64,000 nucleotides of DNA from JAZBPO01 sp963691775 (GTDB lineage Bacteria; Pseudomonadota; Gammaproteobacteria; Pseudomonadales; Azotimanducaceae), in assembly GCA_963691775.1 (NCBI GenBank), contig OY829369.1, positions 3,534,001 through 3,598,000 of the forward strand. Direction: 5' to 3'. The notes below the pieces were generated by a model. It searched no databases and had not been told where the DNA came from. It was given only the letters and a program-made list of their open reading frames with translations. A program made the position numbers and the translations under genes. Positions 54,895 to 64,000 of this stretch are shown one piece after another (within the stretch, counting starts at the first letter, position 1; every line of letters begins with the position of its first letter).

Positions 54895-55275
54895 ACCGGC
54901 GGCCAGCCATTGCTTAAGCGTGGGATAGGCTTCCTTGCAAATCCGTTCGGTCTCCCGCTCAGGCACGTGGCAGCCGAGGCAGGGAAAACGGTTTGCTCAG
55001 TCCCGCACCATGACGAACCACTGCTTCAGAGAGGCGTTGGCTTAGCTGACGCGTCGTCCTGTGGCGTAAGAGCCACTGCTGTGTGCGTGCAGTTCCGTGA
55101 CCAGCACAGCGCCGTCTGGAAATTCGCCCCGCGCCCGATGTACGCGCACGGCGTCTGCGTTTGCGTATACGTCATAAGAGCTGCTCGCATCGCTGGCGGG
55201 CACGAACCAGGACCCGAGATGGGTCGTGGTCGCGCGGACGTCTTCCGGCAGAGAGACGTTGCCGTTGCTGTCCAC
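54895..55275 (-). pseudogene. Cytochrome P460-like protein, decayed
   Basis: One frame encodes pieces of a cytochrome P460 protein: HLGSWFVPASDASSSYDVYA, RGEFPDGAVLVTELHAHSSG, then TAA at 55042-55044, then SLKQWFVMVRD, then TGA at 54997-54999, then ANRFPCLGCHVPE and ICKEAYPTLK. The heme c motif CLGCH survives. Two stops and loss of the segment that normally lies between FP and the heme site show that it is no longer functional. It lies just downstream of the YkgJ-type gene and upstream of the Sec-redoxin gene. Confidence 0.7.
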
Positions 55276-55325
55276 GTATGGGGAAGGAGGCCCTAACCTG
55301 GCTTCATGCGTACCTGGCGGACGTC

Positions 55326-55697
55326 TCAGTCTCGTTCCCGCCGTTCGACGTCGAGTGCGCGCTGTACGCCCCGCAGATTCTGCAGATCCTTGGGTTCAAG
55401 CATCTCGCACCCGTCGCGAACCATGTCGGTGACAAGCACAGGATAATCACGGCAGTCCTGCGGCCGATCTGCGTAGATCGCGCAGTGATAGCGCGCGCCG
55501 CCCGGTTCGGTGCGCAGCCAGGGACAGTGTGCGAGCCGAGCGCCCGTGTCCGGGTGACACCAGATCTCGCCATCGCTGACGTAGCGCGCTATGTCCGGGC
55601 GATGCGTGTGCCAGGCATCGATCTCTTCGCGCGCAGCGGACAGACCGCCGTCGGCGTAGGCGATGCAGCACTTGCCGCATTGGGTGCAGGGTTTCAT
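55326..55697 (-). CDS. YkgJ-family cysteine-cluster protein
   Basis: A 123-residue cytosolic protein with the family pattern MKPCTQCGKCC near the N-terminus, then HCPWL, HCAIYADRPQDCRDYP and GCEM. The eight or so cysteines probably bind zinc or an iron-sulfur cluster. Family members are widespread and uncharacterised. The start ATG at 55697 (MKPC) is preferred over the codon at 55709 four residues earlier. A decayed cytochrome P460 gene follows about 50 bases downstream in the same direction. Confidence 0.85.
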   Translation of the reverse strand: MKPCTQCGKCCIAYADGGLSAAREEIDAWHTHRPDIARYVSDGEIWCHPDTGARLAHCPWLRTEPGGARYHCAIYADRPQDCRDYPVLVTDMVRDGCEMLEPKDLQNLRGVQRALDVERRERD

Positions 55698-56021
55698 GAC
55701 ACGCGCCACATACGCTGGACCGGCGAAAGCATGCTACGGACGTTGGCGCGCTACAGACAACCAGCCTTCCCGGCGCAGCCGCCGAATTCCGCCGCTCGCG
55801 CAACGCCCCGCGCCGACCAGGCGTGTGATCGCCATCTCCGGTCGATGCTTTCCACCCCGAGCAGGTGGGAACAGTCGGGTCTGAGCCTTCCGGCCTGGGT
55901 GGGGATGAGCCGCTCCCAGCGATCCAACCCCTGGGGCTCATGAAGCACGGGTCAGGCAGAGATGGGACCGAGAGTCCTGTTTGCGTGCAGAAACGATGGA
56001 GTCCTCAAGGGGTCGGGGCTG
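55698..56021. other. Intergenic gap, no gene recognised
   Basis: About 325 bases between the porin gene and the YkgJ-type gene, both leftward. No supported feature. Confidence 0.4.
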
Positions 56022-57404
56022 TCAGCTTCCTAGCAGTACTGGCACTTCATAGTTGAGGATCACCCGAACGTCGTGGCGCGCCCCTTCGCCGTCCACATCG
56101 ACGAAGTTGTAGCGGGTGCGTAGCCAAAGGCCCTGTAGCGGTCCTCGTGGCGGGCGGAAATCGATGGTGAGGTCGTACTCTGAGCGATCCGGTAGGTCCA
56201 TACCTGTTGCGGGGTCCACGGCGTCTACGCCACGCGCGATCGTCGCGAATCCGGATAGGCCAAGCGCGGAGGCGTAGGCGCTGCTGTAGGAGAGTCCGAG
56301 CGCGAGGCTGCGTTCGCCCGCCCGGTCGAAGTCCAGGCGCTGGATCGAGTTGTAGCTCGGACTGCTGCCAAAGGGCTTGCGTACGGCGGCCCCCTCGCCG
56401 GTGTCGGTGTAGGCAAGGCTGACCACGCCGCCCCGCCAGCTCGACGAAGCCTTCATTGCATAGTGCCAGGTGTCGAATTCGCCGATGTCCTGGCGGCCCA
56501 CGCTGCGCTGATCAGTGAACTGCCCCTGGAGCTTCAGGTCGACTGTTTCCGTGAGCTGCCGCGCGTGGACGGCCTCGGTGAAGAGGGTATTGAAGCAGTC
56601 ATGTGCGTAGAGCGTCACGGCGCCCACGCTGGTCGCGTCTGTGAAGTGAACGCGTGCGCCCGCGAGGGACAGGCCCGCGTCGGAGCCGGGCGCTCCAGCG
56701 GCCTCGCCGATGCGGATGAAGTCCTTGCTGTCGAAGTTCTTGAACTGACGGATGTAGCCGACTCCGTAGTCGAAGCTTCGTGCGCCGATGCGGCTGAGCG
56801 TGTAAGCCTCGTGCACGGCCGGAAGCTGACGAATGTCGGCCTTGTTCAAATAGGGCAGGTTGAGCTGCTGCCGATAGAGCTTGATCTCAGATCCATCTAG
56901 GAAGCCTTCGTTGAAACGGTAGCGGATGTTGGCCTCGCCGAGCACGCTGATGTTGTCGCCGCCGGATGCAAGCAGACCCGTATCTGAGCCTGTCTGGGAG
57001 AGCTCTGTGGAGTTGTAGTAGGAAAGACCTATGCCCAAGCCGTTCCAGTCACCGGAGTCAAAGGTGAGGCGCCCGCCGGTAACGGTCGCGCGGGCTTCAT
57101 CGTCGCCCGGATTGCGGCGGTTGAAGTAGTAGCTTCGGAGTTCGAGCTTCGCGGTCGCATTCGCGAGGAAGTCACCGCGCTCGGCAAGTCGGGCCTGCAG
57201 CCGCCTGGCGAGAACGCGCGTCTCTGACTCCGGCGCATCGAAAGCCGCATCGAGGGGGCCGCGCGCCTCTGTAGCCGTTGGCGGTACTGGCGCTTCGTGG
57301 TTGATGTACTCGGCAGCGTTCGCAGCGCGGATGACCGCGAGCGCGAGCGCGAGCGCGATGGCGATCGCCATCGCGAACGAGGCACGAGCTGAGCGTCTGA
57401 TCAT
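56022..57404 (-). CDS. OprD-family outer-membrane porin
   Basis: A 460-residue outer-membrane beta-barrel protein. After a signal peptide with an unusual alternating Ala-Ile/Leu core (AIAIALALALAVIRAANA) comes ATAKLELRSYYFNRR, the family's opening strand, and repeated amphipathic strands (GLGIGLSYYNSTELSQTG, FDYGVGYIRQFKNFDSKDF, EYDLTIDFRPPRGPLQGLWL). The last strand, DVRVILNYEVPVLLGS, is compatible with barrel assembly. OprD porins admit amino acids and small carboxylates. The gene is divergent from gltS, so the pair may serve uptake of an acidic amino acid. Confidence 0.85.
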   Translation of the reverse strand: MIRRSARASFAMAIAIALALALAVIRAANAAEYINHEAPVPPTATEARGPLDAAFDAPESETRVLARRLQARLAERGDFLANATAKLELRSYYFNRRNPGDDEARATVTGGRLTFDSGDWNGLGIGLSYYNSTELSQTGSDTGLLASGGDNISVLGEANIRYRFNEGFLDGSEIKLYRQQLNLPYLNKADIRQLPAVHEAYTLSRIGARSFDYGVGYIRQFKNFDSKDFIRIGEAAGAPGSDAGLSLAGARVHFTDATSVGAVTLYAHDCFNTLFTEAVHARQLTETVDLKLQGQFTDQRSVGRQDIGEFDTWHYAMKASSSWRGGVVSLAYTDTGEGAAVRKPFGSSPSYNSIQRLDFDRAGERSLALGLSYSSAYASALGLSGFATIARGVDAVDPATGMDLPDRSEYDLTIDFRPPRGPLQGLWLRTRYNFVDVDGEGARHDVRVILNYEVPVLLGS

Positions 57405-57677
57405 GATTACCTCTTTGCAGAACGCTCGGTCTGCTCCTGTGGGCTCATTCTGGCTGGCATGCCCCCATGGTGCCGCGGGTGCCCTGGCGCCAGGGGGGGG
57501 GCGACGCGCGAGCGAAGGGTCCTAGGCTGATCTTGCGCCAGGGCGCGCTGGCCCGGAACCCCGCTGCCCAAGCGGAACGCAGGAGACGCTTCCACATGAC
57601 GACTGCTGTACGGCTCACTTCGTCTACGGATTGGTGCTAGCTTCAATCGCGGGGATCACCGAGGGAGCAGCGCGGCC

Positions 57678-58889
57678 GTGGAACCTGAAGTCCTGCAGGT
57701 CAAACCGATGGACATGCTCTCGATGGCCGTGATCGTGCTGTTCGTCGGCGTATATCTGAACGACCGGATTCACTTCCTGAAGGACAACTACATCCCGCCC
57801 GCGGTAACCGGCGGCTTGTTGTTCGCGATCGGCACCATGGCGCTCTACAACTTTGCCGACGTGCAGGTCGAGTTCGACATGCGCATGCGCGATTTACTCC
57901 TTCTCGTGTTCTTTTCCACGGTGGGGCTGTCAGCCCGGATCAGTACGCTCGCGGCGGGCGGCAAGGCGCTGTTCGTGCTGGCACTCACCGCCGGCGTATT
58001 TCTGTTTCTCCAGAATGCGGTTGGCGTCGGGCTCGCCATGGCCTTTGGCGCGCACCCCGCCTATGGCCTCATGGCTGGCAGCGTTGCCTTCGCGGGGGGG
58101 CATGGAACTGCCATCGCCTGGGGCGAAGCGGCAGAGCGCGCCGGTCTGGAAGGCGCCAGCGGGCTCGGCCTTGCCTTTGCCACCTTTGGCCTCGTCTCCG
58201 GCGGCCTCGTCGGTGGACCGATCGCGAAGCGCTTGATGGACCGCAATGGCATTACGGGTCCCGGCTTGGGCGCGGCTGAACCGGAAGCCGAAGCAGATCT
58301 CCAGGGGCCCCAGGACGACTGGTTGCTCACGGTGCTTGGCGCCTTGCTCATCCTCGCTCTGTGCGTGAGCGTGGGTGACCTGGTCAACCGGGCTCTCGCT
58401 GACGGTGGTCTGCGCCTGCCGGGATTCCTGACCTCCATGTTCGTGGGCATTGTGATCACCAATATCTTCGATTGGTTTGGTCGGCCGCTTCATGGCGGCA
58501 CGATAGACAAGTTCGGGACAGTCGCTCTCCATGTGTTCCTGGCCATGAGCATGATGGCGATTCAGCTCTGGACCCTTGGCAGCGCGGCGCGGGCCATGGC
58601 AGTGGTGCTGTTCTTTCAGGTGCTGCTCATGACCGGCTTCGCCATTTATGTCGTCTACCGGATCATGGGCAGGGACTACGATGCCGTGGTCATGTCCACG
58701 GGCTTCGCGGGTCTGGGACTTGGCGCGACCCCGGTGGCCATCGCCAATATGAATGCGGTGACAGGACGCTACGGGCCCTCGACGAAGGCGTTCCTGGTGG
58801 TGCCGCTGGTGGGCGCATTCTTCATCGATCTGCTCAACGCCGGGACGATCAACTTCTTCATCAGCCTTATGAAGCGCTTCCTGCTCTGA
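57678..58889 (+). CDS. gltS: Sodium/glutamate symporter GltS
   Basis: A 403-residue inner-membrane carrier of the glutamate:Na+ symporter family. Features are the N-terminal MLSMAVIVLFVGVYLNDRI helix, YIPPAVTGGLLFAIG, the re-entrant loop SVAFAGGHGTAIAWG and its counterpart STGFAGLGLGATPVAIANMN in the second half. These pseudo-repeats are the substrate- and sodium-binding core. It would import L-glutamate. The start is GTG at 57678, with GAGGGAG about 13 bases upstream; it is divergent from the porin gene. Confidence 0.92.
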   Translation: MEPEVLQVKPMDMLSMAVIVLFVGVYLNDRIHFLKDNYIPPAVTGGLLFAIGTMALYNFADVQVEFDMRMRDLLLLVFFSTVGLSARISTLAAGGKALFVLALTAGVFLFLQNAVGVGLAMAFGAHPAYGLMAGSVAFAGGHGTAIAWGEAAERAGLEGASGLGLAFATFGLVSGGLVGGPIAKRLMDRNGITGPGLGAAEPEAEADLQGPQDDWLLTVLGALLILALCVSVGDLVNRALADGGLRLPGFLTSMFVGIVITNIFDWFGRPLHGGTIDKFGTVALHVFLAMSMMAIQLWTLGSAARAMAVVLFFQVLLMTGFAIYVVYRIMGRDYDAVVMSTGFAGLGLGATPVAIANMNAVTGRYGPSTKAFLVVPLVGAFFIDLLNAGTINFFISLMKRFLL

Positions 58890-59166
58890 TCTCCGGCCCT
58901 TGACCGTCGTCGGGTCGACGTCCAGGTGATTGTGTGGCGCTGGTGATCTTGTTCCGCATGTGCGAGCCGAGCCTCGCGCGGTGAGCGTTCCTCCCGCACG
59001 CGCTCGAGACGGCGGAGTGTTCCCTTCGCAGATCGCGTCGGGTGCGCTCGATAAGCGGCATCTGCTCGTGGATACTGAAGTCGGGGTGGGGAGCTATGAA
59101 TCGCTTGGAATGCTCGGGGGCAGCACGGGCCGCGACCGCCGTGCGCGGTAGCGGAAGGCTCAGGTA

Positions 59167-60513
59167 GTGGCTGAACAACCCGAGCAGCAGCTCAATCGCC
59201 GCACGCTTGCAGCCTATTCGGGCATCACGATACCCATGGCCGCCATGGGCATGCCGATCGCTGTGTATCTGCCGCGCTTCTATTCCGAGGGCCTGGGCCT
59301 TTCGCTGGTGACGGTGGGCACCATCTTCACGATGGCTCGGATCTGGGACGTTGTCACCGACCCGATCATGGGTATGTTGATCGACAGGTTCGATACGCGG
59401 TGGGGGCGACGCAAACACTGGATCGCGATTTCCATCCCCCTGCTCGTGCTCTCCGTCTGGATGGTATTCATCCCTGACCCAGCTGATGTCTCGGGGCTGT
59501 ACCTGGCCTTCTGGCTCATCCTGCTTTACGTCGGCTATACGATGCTTGCCATCAGTCATCAGTCCTGGGGGGCCGAGCTCGCTCGCTCCTATGACGATCG
59601 CTCGCGCTTGTTCGGGTGGCGTGAAATCTTCGTGATCGGCGGCATGACCGTTGTGCTGGCGATTCCTGCTGCGATGGAGCTCTCTGGTCAAACGGGGCAG
59701 GAAAGCAAGGTCGCCTCCATGGGTTGGTTCTGCTTGATGCTGTTTCCGCTGCTGGCCATCCCCACATTGATCTGGGTGCCCGATTCGCGTTCGAAACCCG
59801 TCGGATCTGTCCCCTGGAAGGAAGCATTCAGATTGCTGGTCGCGAATCGGTTGATGTGGCGGCTCCTGATAGCGGATCTGGCCGCGGGCTTCGGCATCGG
59901 CGTCTCGGGCGCGCTCTATATTTTCATTGCGAACGCTTACTTCGAACTGCCGGAGCACGCGAGCATCGCCCTGCTGTTCTATTTCCTGTCCAGCTTCTTC
60001 GCCATGCCTCTGTGGCTAAAGCTCGCGTATGCCGTGGGCAAAGACAACGCCATGAAGATCGCTGTGCTCTACATGACTGCGATCAATCTGCTGCTGATTC
60101 CCCTCGCGGAGCCCGGCAGCGTGCTTGTGCTTTGGGGGTTCACGATTCTGTTCGGCGCTGCGTTTGGCGCACCGCCGACTTTGATCCGTTCCATGATGGC
60201 GGACGTGACCGACGAAGATGAGCTCAAGTCGGGTCAGGCTCGACCGGGGCTGTTTTTCGCGCTGCTGACGACAACGAACAAGCTGGGCGCGGCAGTTGCC
60301 GTAGGCATCAGTTTCTCGATCCTCGAGATCGTCTTTCAGTTTGATCCGCGGAGCGTCAATTCGCCGGATGCGCTTCAGGGGCTGCTTGTTACCTATTGCT
60401 GTGGGACGGCGCTGGGTCTCTTCTGCGCCTTTCTACCCTTGATCCGGTATCCGCTGGACAGGCACGCGCACGCCGAGATTCGACGTGCGCTGGATGCACG
60501 AGTCGCTGCATGA
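59167..60513 (+). CDS. GPH-family MFS transporter (MelB-like)
   Basis: A 448-residue transporter with about twelve membrane helices. The motif ARIWDVVTDPIMGMLIDRF and the SWGAELARSYDDRSRLFGWR loop place it in the glycoside-pentoside-hexuronide:cation symporter family. It is a relative of the protein at 37474-38946 but not a close duplicate, so different substrates are likely. The start is GTG at 59167. A G/C hairpin about 50 bases after the stop may end transcription. Confidence 0.88.
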   Translation: MAEQPEQQLNRRTLAAYSGITIPMAAMGMPIAVYLPRFYSEGLGLSLVTVGTIFTMARIWDVVTDPIMGMLIDRFDTRWGRRKHWIAISIPLLVLSVWMVFIPDPADVSGLYLAFWLILLYVGYTMLAISHQSWGAELARSYDDRSRLFGWREIFVIGGMTVVLAIPAAMELSGQTGQESKVASMGWFCLMLFPLLAIPTLIWVPDSRSKPVGSVPWKEAFRLLVANRLMWRLLIADLAAGFGIGVSGALYIFIANAYFELPEHASIALLFYFLSSFFAMPLWLKLAYAVGKDNAMKIAVLYMTAINLLLIPLAEPGSVLVLWGFTILFGAAFGAPPTLIRSMMADVTDEDELKSGQARPGLFFALLTTTNKLGAAVAVGISFSILEIVFQFDPRSVNSPDALQGLLVTYCCGTALGLFCAFLPLIRYPLDRHAHAEIRRALDARVAA

Positions 60514-60559
60514 CGCTGCGTGGACTCCTGGGTCTGAGACCGAGGGGGCCGTCCGGCCC

Positions 60560-60578
60560 GGCCTGGCCCGGCCAGGCC
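60560..60578 (+). terminator. GC-rich hairpin after the GPH transporter gene
   Basis: GGCCTGG and CCAGGCC pair around the 5-nt loop CCCGG, inside a longer run of related GGCCCGG/AGGCCC units. There is no T-tract, so its role as a terminator is uncertain. Confidence 0.4.
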
Positions 60579-60793
60579 CGGCTAGGCCAGGCCCGCCCCA
60601 GCGGAGCGCTACTTGCTTGCTGCGACGCTGCTCACGGATTGACGCTTTCAGCGGCGATGCGGGCCCCGGTCCGGCGCTGAGATCGAGCCCCTCGCGTCGA
60701 TGAATTCGTGCAGACTGGCGAGTGCCCGAGTGCGGGCGGCGAGGGTTGCTGCACCGGCGCGCCACCATGCGATCGACGGCGAGGAAGAGCACG

Positions 60794-62074
60794 ATGGCGG
60801 AACCACGAGTGGGGTGGACTTGGGGCATGCCAGTGCGTGCGCGCGTGATGCTCATGTGCTTCGCGGCAATCTTCGTCTGCTACATCGACCGCGTGAACAT
60901 CTCCGTCGCGATTATTCCGATGGCGCGCGATCTCGGCTGGAGCCCCTCCACGCAGGGTCTGGTGCTGTCCAGCTTCTACGTCGGCTATCTGTTGATGCAG
61001 ATTGGTGGCGGTCGCCTCGCTGATCGCTTCGGCGGCAAGCTCATTCTCGGTCTCGGTGTCCTGGCCTGGTCGCTGTTCACGATCCTCACTCCGCCTGCAG
61101 CGTTTTTGGGTTTTTCGGCTTTGCTGCTCGCGCGCGTCGGCATGGGGCTTGGCGAAGCCGTTACGTTTCCGTCGGTGTACAACATGATCGCGCGGTGGAT
61201 TCCGCCCGCGGAGAAGTCGCGCGCGGTTGGTGTCGCCAACAGCGGTATCCCCGTTGGCACCGTGTTCGCCCTCTTGGTTACGCCGCTCATCGTGCAGTCT
61301 CTTGGCTGGGAATGGGCCTTCTACCTGTTCGGTGCCGTTGGCGTGCTGTGGTACCTCGGCTGGCAGCGGCTGGTGACGGCCCGGCCGGAGGATCACCCCC
61401 GGATCAGTGCGGCGGAGCTCGCGGCGGTGCAGGCTGGCCAGGCTGCATCCGACGATGCCCCGACGCCTCCGATCGCACACTTCCTCAGGAATCGTGCGAT
61501 GTGGGGCATCATCGCGGCGCACTTCTGCAGCAACTGGACGCTCTACGTGGTGTTGTCGTGGTTGCCGAAATACGTGAACGAAGGCCTGGGCGTCAGCTTC
61601 GCGGCCGTTGGCGTCGTCTCCATGCTGCCGCACGTCGCATCGCTGCTGTTCTACAACGTGTGGGGCAACGTCGCGGATCGCATGATCGCCGCTGGCCACT
61701 CGGTTACCTTCGTGCGCAAGCTCTTGCAGAGCATTGCCGCCGGCGGGCTTGCCGCTTGCCTGCTCTTGATCCAGTTCGCCTCCGGGTTGTGGGAGGCGAT
61801 GACGCTGCTGATTCTCGCCAAGATTCTTGGCGCAGCAGCGATCGGCGGCTATGCCTGCAATCACATGGATATCGGCCCGCGTCATGCTGGCACGCTCATG
61901 GGCATCTCGAACACGGCCGGTACGCTGCCTGGCATCATCGGGGTCTACGTGACGGGGCTGATCCTTGAGTGGACCGGCTCCTGGGCTCTGGTGTTCCAGG
62001 TCACTGCCGGTGTCGCCCTTGTCGGCATGGTGATCTATCTGCTGCTCGGCAGCGGCGAAAAGCAGTTCGATTGA
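60794..62074 (+). CDS. MFS transporter, ACS (anion:cation symporter) family
   Basis: A 426-residue twelve-helix transporter. RVNISVAIIPMARDLGWSPS, QGLVLSSFYVGYLLMQIGGG and RLADRFGGKL match the anion:cation symporter (SLC17-like) group, and GMGLGEAVTFPSVYNMIARW, then IPPAEKSRAVGVANSGIPVG, are its conserved central segments. Such proteins carry organic anions (sugar acids, phthalates and similar). The start is ATG 60794 (MAEPRVGW); the frame is open to 60722 but that extension is not conserved-looking. Confidence 0.88.
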   Translation: MAEPRVGWTWGMPVRARVMLMCFAAIFVCYIDRVNISVAIIPMARDLGWSPSTQGLVLSSFYVGYLLMQIGGGRLADRFGGKLILGLGVLAWSLFTILTPPAAFLGFSALLLARVGMGLGEAVTFPSVYNMIARWIPPAEKSRAVGVANSGIPVGTVFALLVTPLIVQSLGWEWAFYLFGAVGVLWYLGWQRLVTARPEDHPRISAAELAAVQAGQAASDDAPTPPIAHFLRNRAMWGIIAAHFCSNWTLYVVLSWLPKYVNEGLGVSFAAVGVVSMLPHVASLLFYNVWGNVADRMIAAGHSVTFVRKLLQSIAAGGLAACLLLIQFASGLWEAMTLLILAKILGAAAIGGYACNHMDIGPRHAGTLMGISNTAGTLPGIIGVYVTGLILEWTGSWALVFQVTAGVALVGMVIYLLLGSGEKQFD

Positions 62075-62882
62075 GCGGCGGCGCGTCCCGGCAAACGGCA
62101 GTCAGGAGGCGGAGTGCGGTGATGCATTGCCTGAAGCCCTGACTCCGGATGCGTGTGTTCCCGCCCTCTGACAGTGCGTAGGCACTCGCATCGCATCGCC
62201 GGCGTGGCGCCGCTACAGGCGTTGCATGGCGATGAGCGCCAGGCTGTGCGCGCGGACATGGGCGGCCGTTTTGTAGGGTTCGCCGAAAGGGATAACGCAG
62301 TGCGACTGAGCAGAGCCGTCAGCGCTTGGCATGTCCTGGGCTATGCCGAATCTCTTCCTGAACGCCCAGTCGATTCCACGTTGCTTGCAGGTCCCGAACG
62401 ATCCAGACGCACCACGCCGCAAGCCCGAAACTGACCCAGAGCGCGGGGAGGAGCGCGAATGCGGCCAGCTACAGGGCGATGAACAGCGGCCAGCGCCTGA
62501 AAGCTGCCTTGACGCGTGCCGTCGGCGAGTCAACGCCGTGAGTACGCGAAGGCTGTTGGCCTTAGAAACCAGCCATTGGCGACGAGCGCGGCCATGAAGA
62601 CAAGGCGCGGAGGTAGCAACGGCAGCAAAGTAGTCCGTGCGAGCGGGGGGGTGTCGACGTAGGCTCATGGGCGGCCGGGCGCTTTTCACGAAAGGACTAC
62701 GACGGAGGACTCGCGCAAGCTGCGTAATGAGTCATGCGCCCCATCCTCTGGTGGGCCCGGCGATCCTATGCCCTCGCTTTGTCCGCGGGGCCTGGGAGCG
62801 TGACGGAATTGGAGAGTGGGAAGGGAGCAGGGACATCACACCCCAGAGAAGTGCCTAGGTTAGTTGGCGAACGAGTCAGGCC
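62075..62882. other. Intergenic region, possibly with gene debris
   Basis: About 800 bases between the ACS transporter gene and the histidine kinase gene. Apart from a possible minus-strand membrane-protein remnant at about 62322-62522, no gene is supported. Confidence 0.4.
62322..62522 (-). pseudogene. Possible remnant of a small membrane-protein gene
   Basis: On the minus strand one frame reads VKAAFRRWPLFIAL, then TAG (62469-62471), then LAAFALLPALWVSFGLAAWC and VWIVRDLQATWNRLG. This is a plausible membrane segment with charged flanks, interrupted by a stop. The frame cannot be matched to a family, so this is only a hint. Confidence 0.25.
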
Positions 62883-64000
62883 ATGCAGACAGGATTGATC
62901 GAAAGCTGGCGAACCAGGGTCTTGATGATCCTGATGCGCGTTCTATTGTTGTTCGGCGGAGCCGCTATCGTCGTTGGCGCCGTCCTCGCTGCTCGAGACC
63001 GGGTCTGGAACGTGGTTGCCGTCGACGCGGCTGCTTTATCGATGATCGTCGTGCTCTTTCTCCTGCCGGAACGATTCTTTCGGGCGAAGACCCTCTTTAC
63101 TATTGCAGTGGCGCTCGTGCTCGGCGTTTTCTTCACGGCCCAATTCGGGGTGTTCGCAAGTGGGCCCCTTATCCTTTTGGTCGTACCCATGCTGACTGCG
63201 GTGTTCTACGGCCTTCGGCCGGCAGTTGCGGCGGTCGCATTGATCGGCGCGGTGAACGCCGGCATTGGATTCCTCATCGTTCAGGGTTCGCTGACGTGGG
63301 CAGCGATGTCGATAGACGGGCCGCGCTGGGCGATTTTGTCCACGGTTTCGTTGGCGCTTGCCACGGTCATCAGCGTCGCGGTGGCGTTGCTGCTGGAGGC
63401 AGTCGAAGAGTCAAGCCGTGAAACCAGAAAGAAGGAGCAGGCTCGCGCGGAGCTGGCGGAACAGCTGCAGCATGCTCAGAAAATGGAGGCGGTCGGCGCG
63501 CTCGCCGGTGGAGTCGCGCACGACTTCAATAATCTGCTTACCGTCATCTCAGGTTTCACGACCTTTGCGAAGGAGGAGGTGAATGATCAGCCTGAAATCG
63601 CGGCGGATCTGGATGAGGTGCTGAATGCGGTTGGAAAAGCGCAGAGCCTGACAAGCCAGCTGCTGGCCTTCTCGAGGAAACAGCCGCTGAATCCTGAGCC
63701 CGTCGATCTGAATCACTTGGTGCGAGAGTCGCTTCCAATGATGAAGCAGCTGATCGGTGAGGCGCACCCGATCGAACTGAATCTGAGTGATGAGCCCTGC
63801 ATTACGAGCATAGACAGCAACAGCATGGTGCAGGTGCTGATGAACCTCCTTGATAACGCAAAGCGAGCGTCGCACACGCCTGGTCCTATTGTTGTCTCGA
63901 CCGAGGGGAGTGCGTCATTGCCGCATCAGATCTTCGACCCCGAGGTTTACGACGCGGCCCCCTTCCTTTGTCTGTCCGTGCGTGATCACGGGTGCGGGAT
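62883..64000 (+). CDS. Sensor histidine kinase, N-terminal part (runs off the window)
   Basis: The frame from ATG 62883 is open to the window end (372 codons). Several hydrophobic segments in residues 12-178 (from VLLLFGGAAIVVGAVLAA to TVSLALATVISVAVALLLE) form the input domain, followed by a coiled coil (EESSRETRKKEQARAELAEQ) and the H-box GGVAHDFNNLLTVISG with His213. The N-box of the ATPase domain reads LMNLLDNAKRASH, and the G1 box is at the edge (VRDHGCG). The HDFNNLL form is typical of hybrid kinases, so a receiver domain may follow beyond the window. Confidence 0.9.
   Translation, partial: MQTGLIESWRTRVLMILMRVLLLFGGAAIVVGAVLAARDRVWNVVAVDAAALSMIVVLFLLPERFFRAKTLFTIAVALVLGVFFTAQFGVFASGPLILLVVPMLTAVFYGLRPAVAAVALIGAVNAGIGFLIVQGSLTWAAMSIDGPRWAILSTVSLALATVISVAVALLLEAVEESSRETRKKEQARAELAEQLQHAQKMEAVGALAGGVAHDFNNLLTVISGFTTFAKEEVNDQPEIAADLDEVLNAVGKAQSLTSQLLAFSRKQPLNPEPVDLNHLVRESLPMMKQLIGEAHPIELNLSDEPCITSIDSNSMVQVLMNLLDNAKRASHTPGPIVVSTEGSASLPHQIFDPEVYDAAPFLCLSVRDHGCG

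Noticed and set aside
54997..54999. TGA in the cytochrome P460 frame as a third selenocysteine codon
   Set aside because: The same frame also has a TAA 14 codons earlier and an internal deletion, and P460 has no redox Cys at that point.

Overview
The window is GC-rich DNA from a Gram-negative bacterium, most likely a pseudomonadotan (gamma- or related proteobacterium). The evidence is outer-membrane proteins (an OprD-type porin, a TolC-type channel), an RND copper/silver efflux system, a lipoprotein with a lipobox, GltS, PAS-GGDEF signalling and M17/S9 peptidases. No rRNA, tRNA, CRISPR array or intact insertion sequence was recognised. Coding density is modest: many gaps of 300-1000 bases hold no supportable gene, and at least three genes are clearly broken.

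Layout. 1-3.1 kb: tail of a ferric-iron ABC operon (binding protein, permease, ATPase; 1-nt overlaps). 3.6-14 kb: scattered single genes (DUF418 membrane protein, inositol-phosphatase-like enzyme, exported serine hydrolase, GNAT protein, M17 aminopeptidase, VOC protein, exported rhodanese). 14.9-16.7 kb: PAS-GGDEF cyclase facing a class III nucleotide cyclase gene broken by an in-frame amber codon. 17.5-25.2 kb: exported nucleoside hydrolase, CDGSH-like protein lacking two expected cluster ligands, nitroreductase, an exported protein gene frameshifted by a 13-bp duplication, and a large DUF11 surface protein. 25.8-31.7 kb: FAD/NAD(P) oxidoreductase, membrane protein, and a two-gene unit of a large lipoprotein plus an exported vitellogenin-like/HEAT-repeat protein. 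32.3-38.9 kb: small membrane protein, LLM oxidoreductase, a redoxin with an in-frame TGA, a histidine kinase and a GPH-type transporter. 39.9-42.4 kb: an AT-richer two-gene operon (amidohydrolase plus transporter). 42.9-49.6 kb: a cus-type Cu/Ag efflux operon whose adaptor CusB carries about 28 Met-Asp-His pentapeptides. 49.8-64 kb: S9 peptidase, VOC protein, a second redoxin with an in-frame TGA, a decayed cytochrome P460 gene, YkgJ-type protein, OprD porin, GltS, two MFS transporters, and a histidine kinase running off the end.

The main discovery is a pair of unlinked thioredoxin-fold genes (33853-34986 and 53565-54785, both minus strand) in which a single in-frame TGA lies exactly where the first redox-active cysteine is expected (W-U-G-C and W-U-P-P-C). 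Each TGA is followed by a hairpin whose apical loop starts 21-22 nt downstream, inside the window expected for a bacterial SECIS. Together they argue that this organism makes selenoproteins and that ordinary gene calling would split both genes. The second has an unusual layout, a Sec-redoxin joined to a DsbD-N-like domain with its own Cys pair. selA/B/C/D are not in this window.
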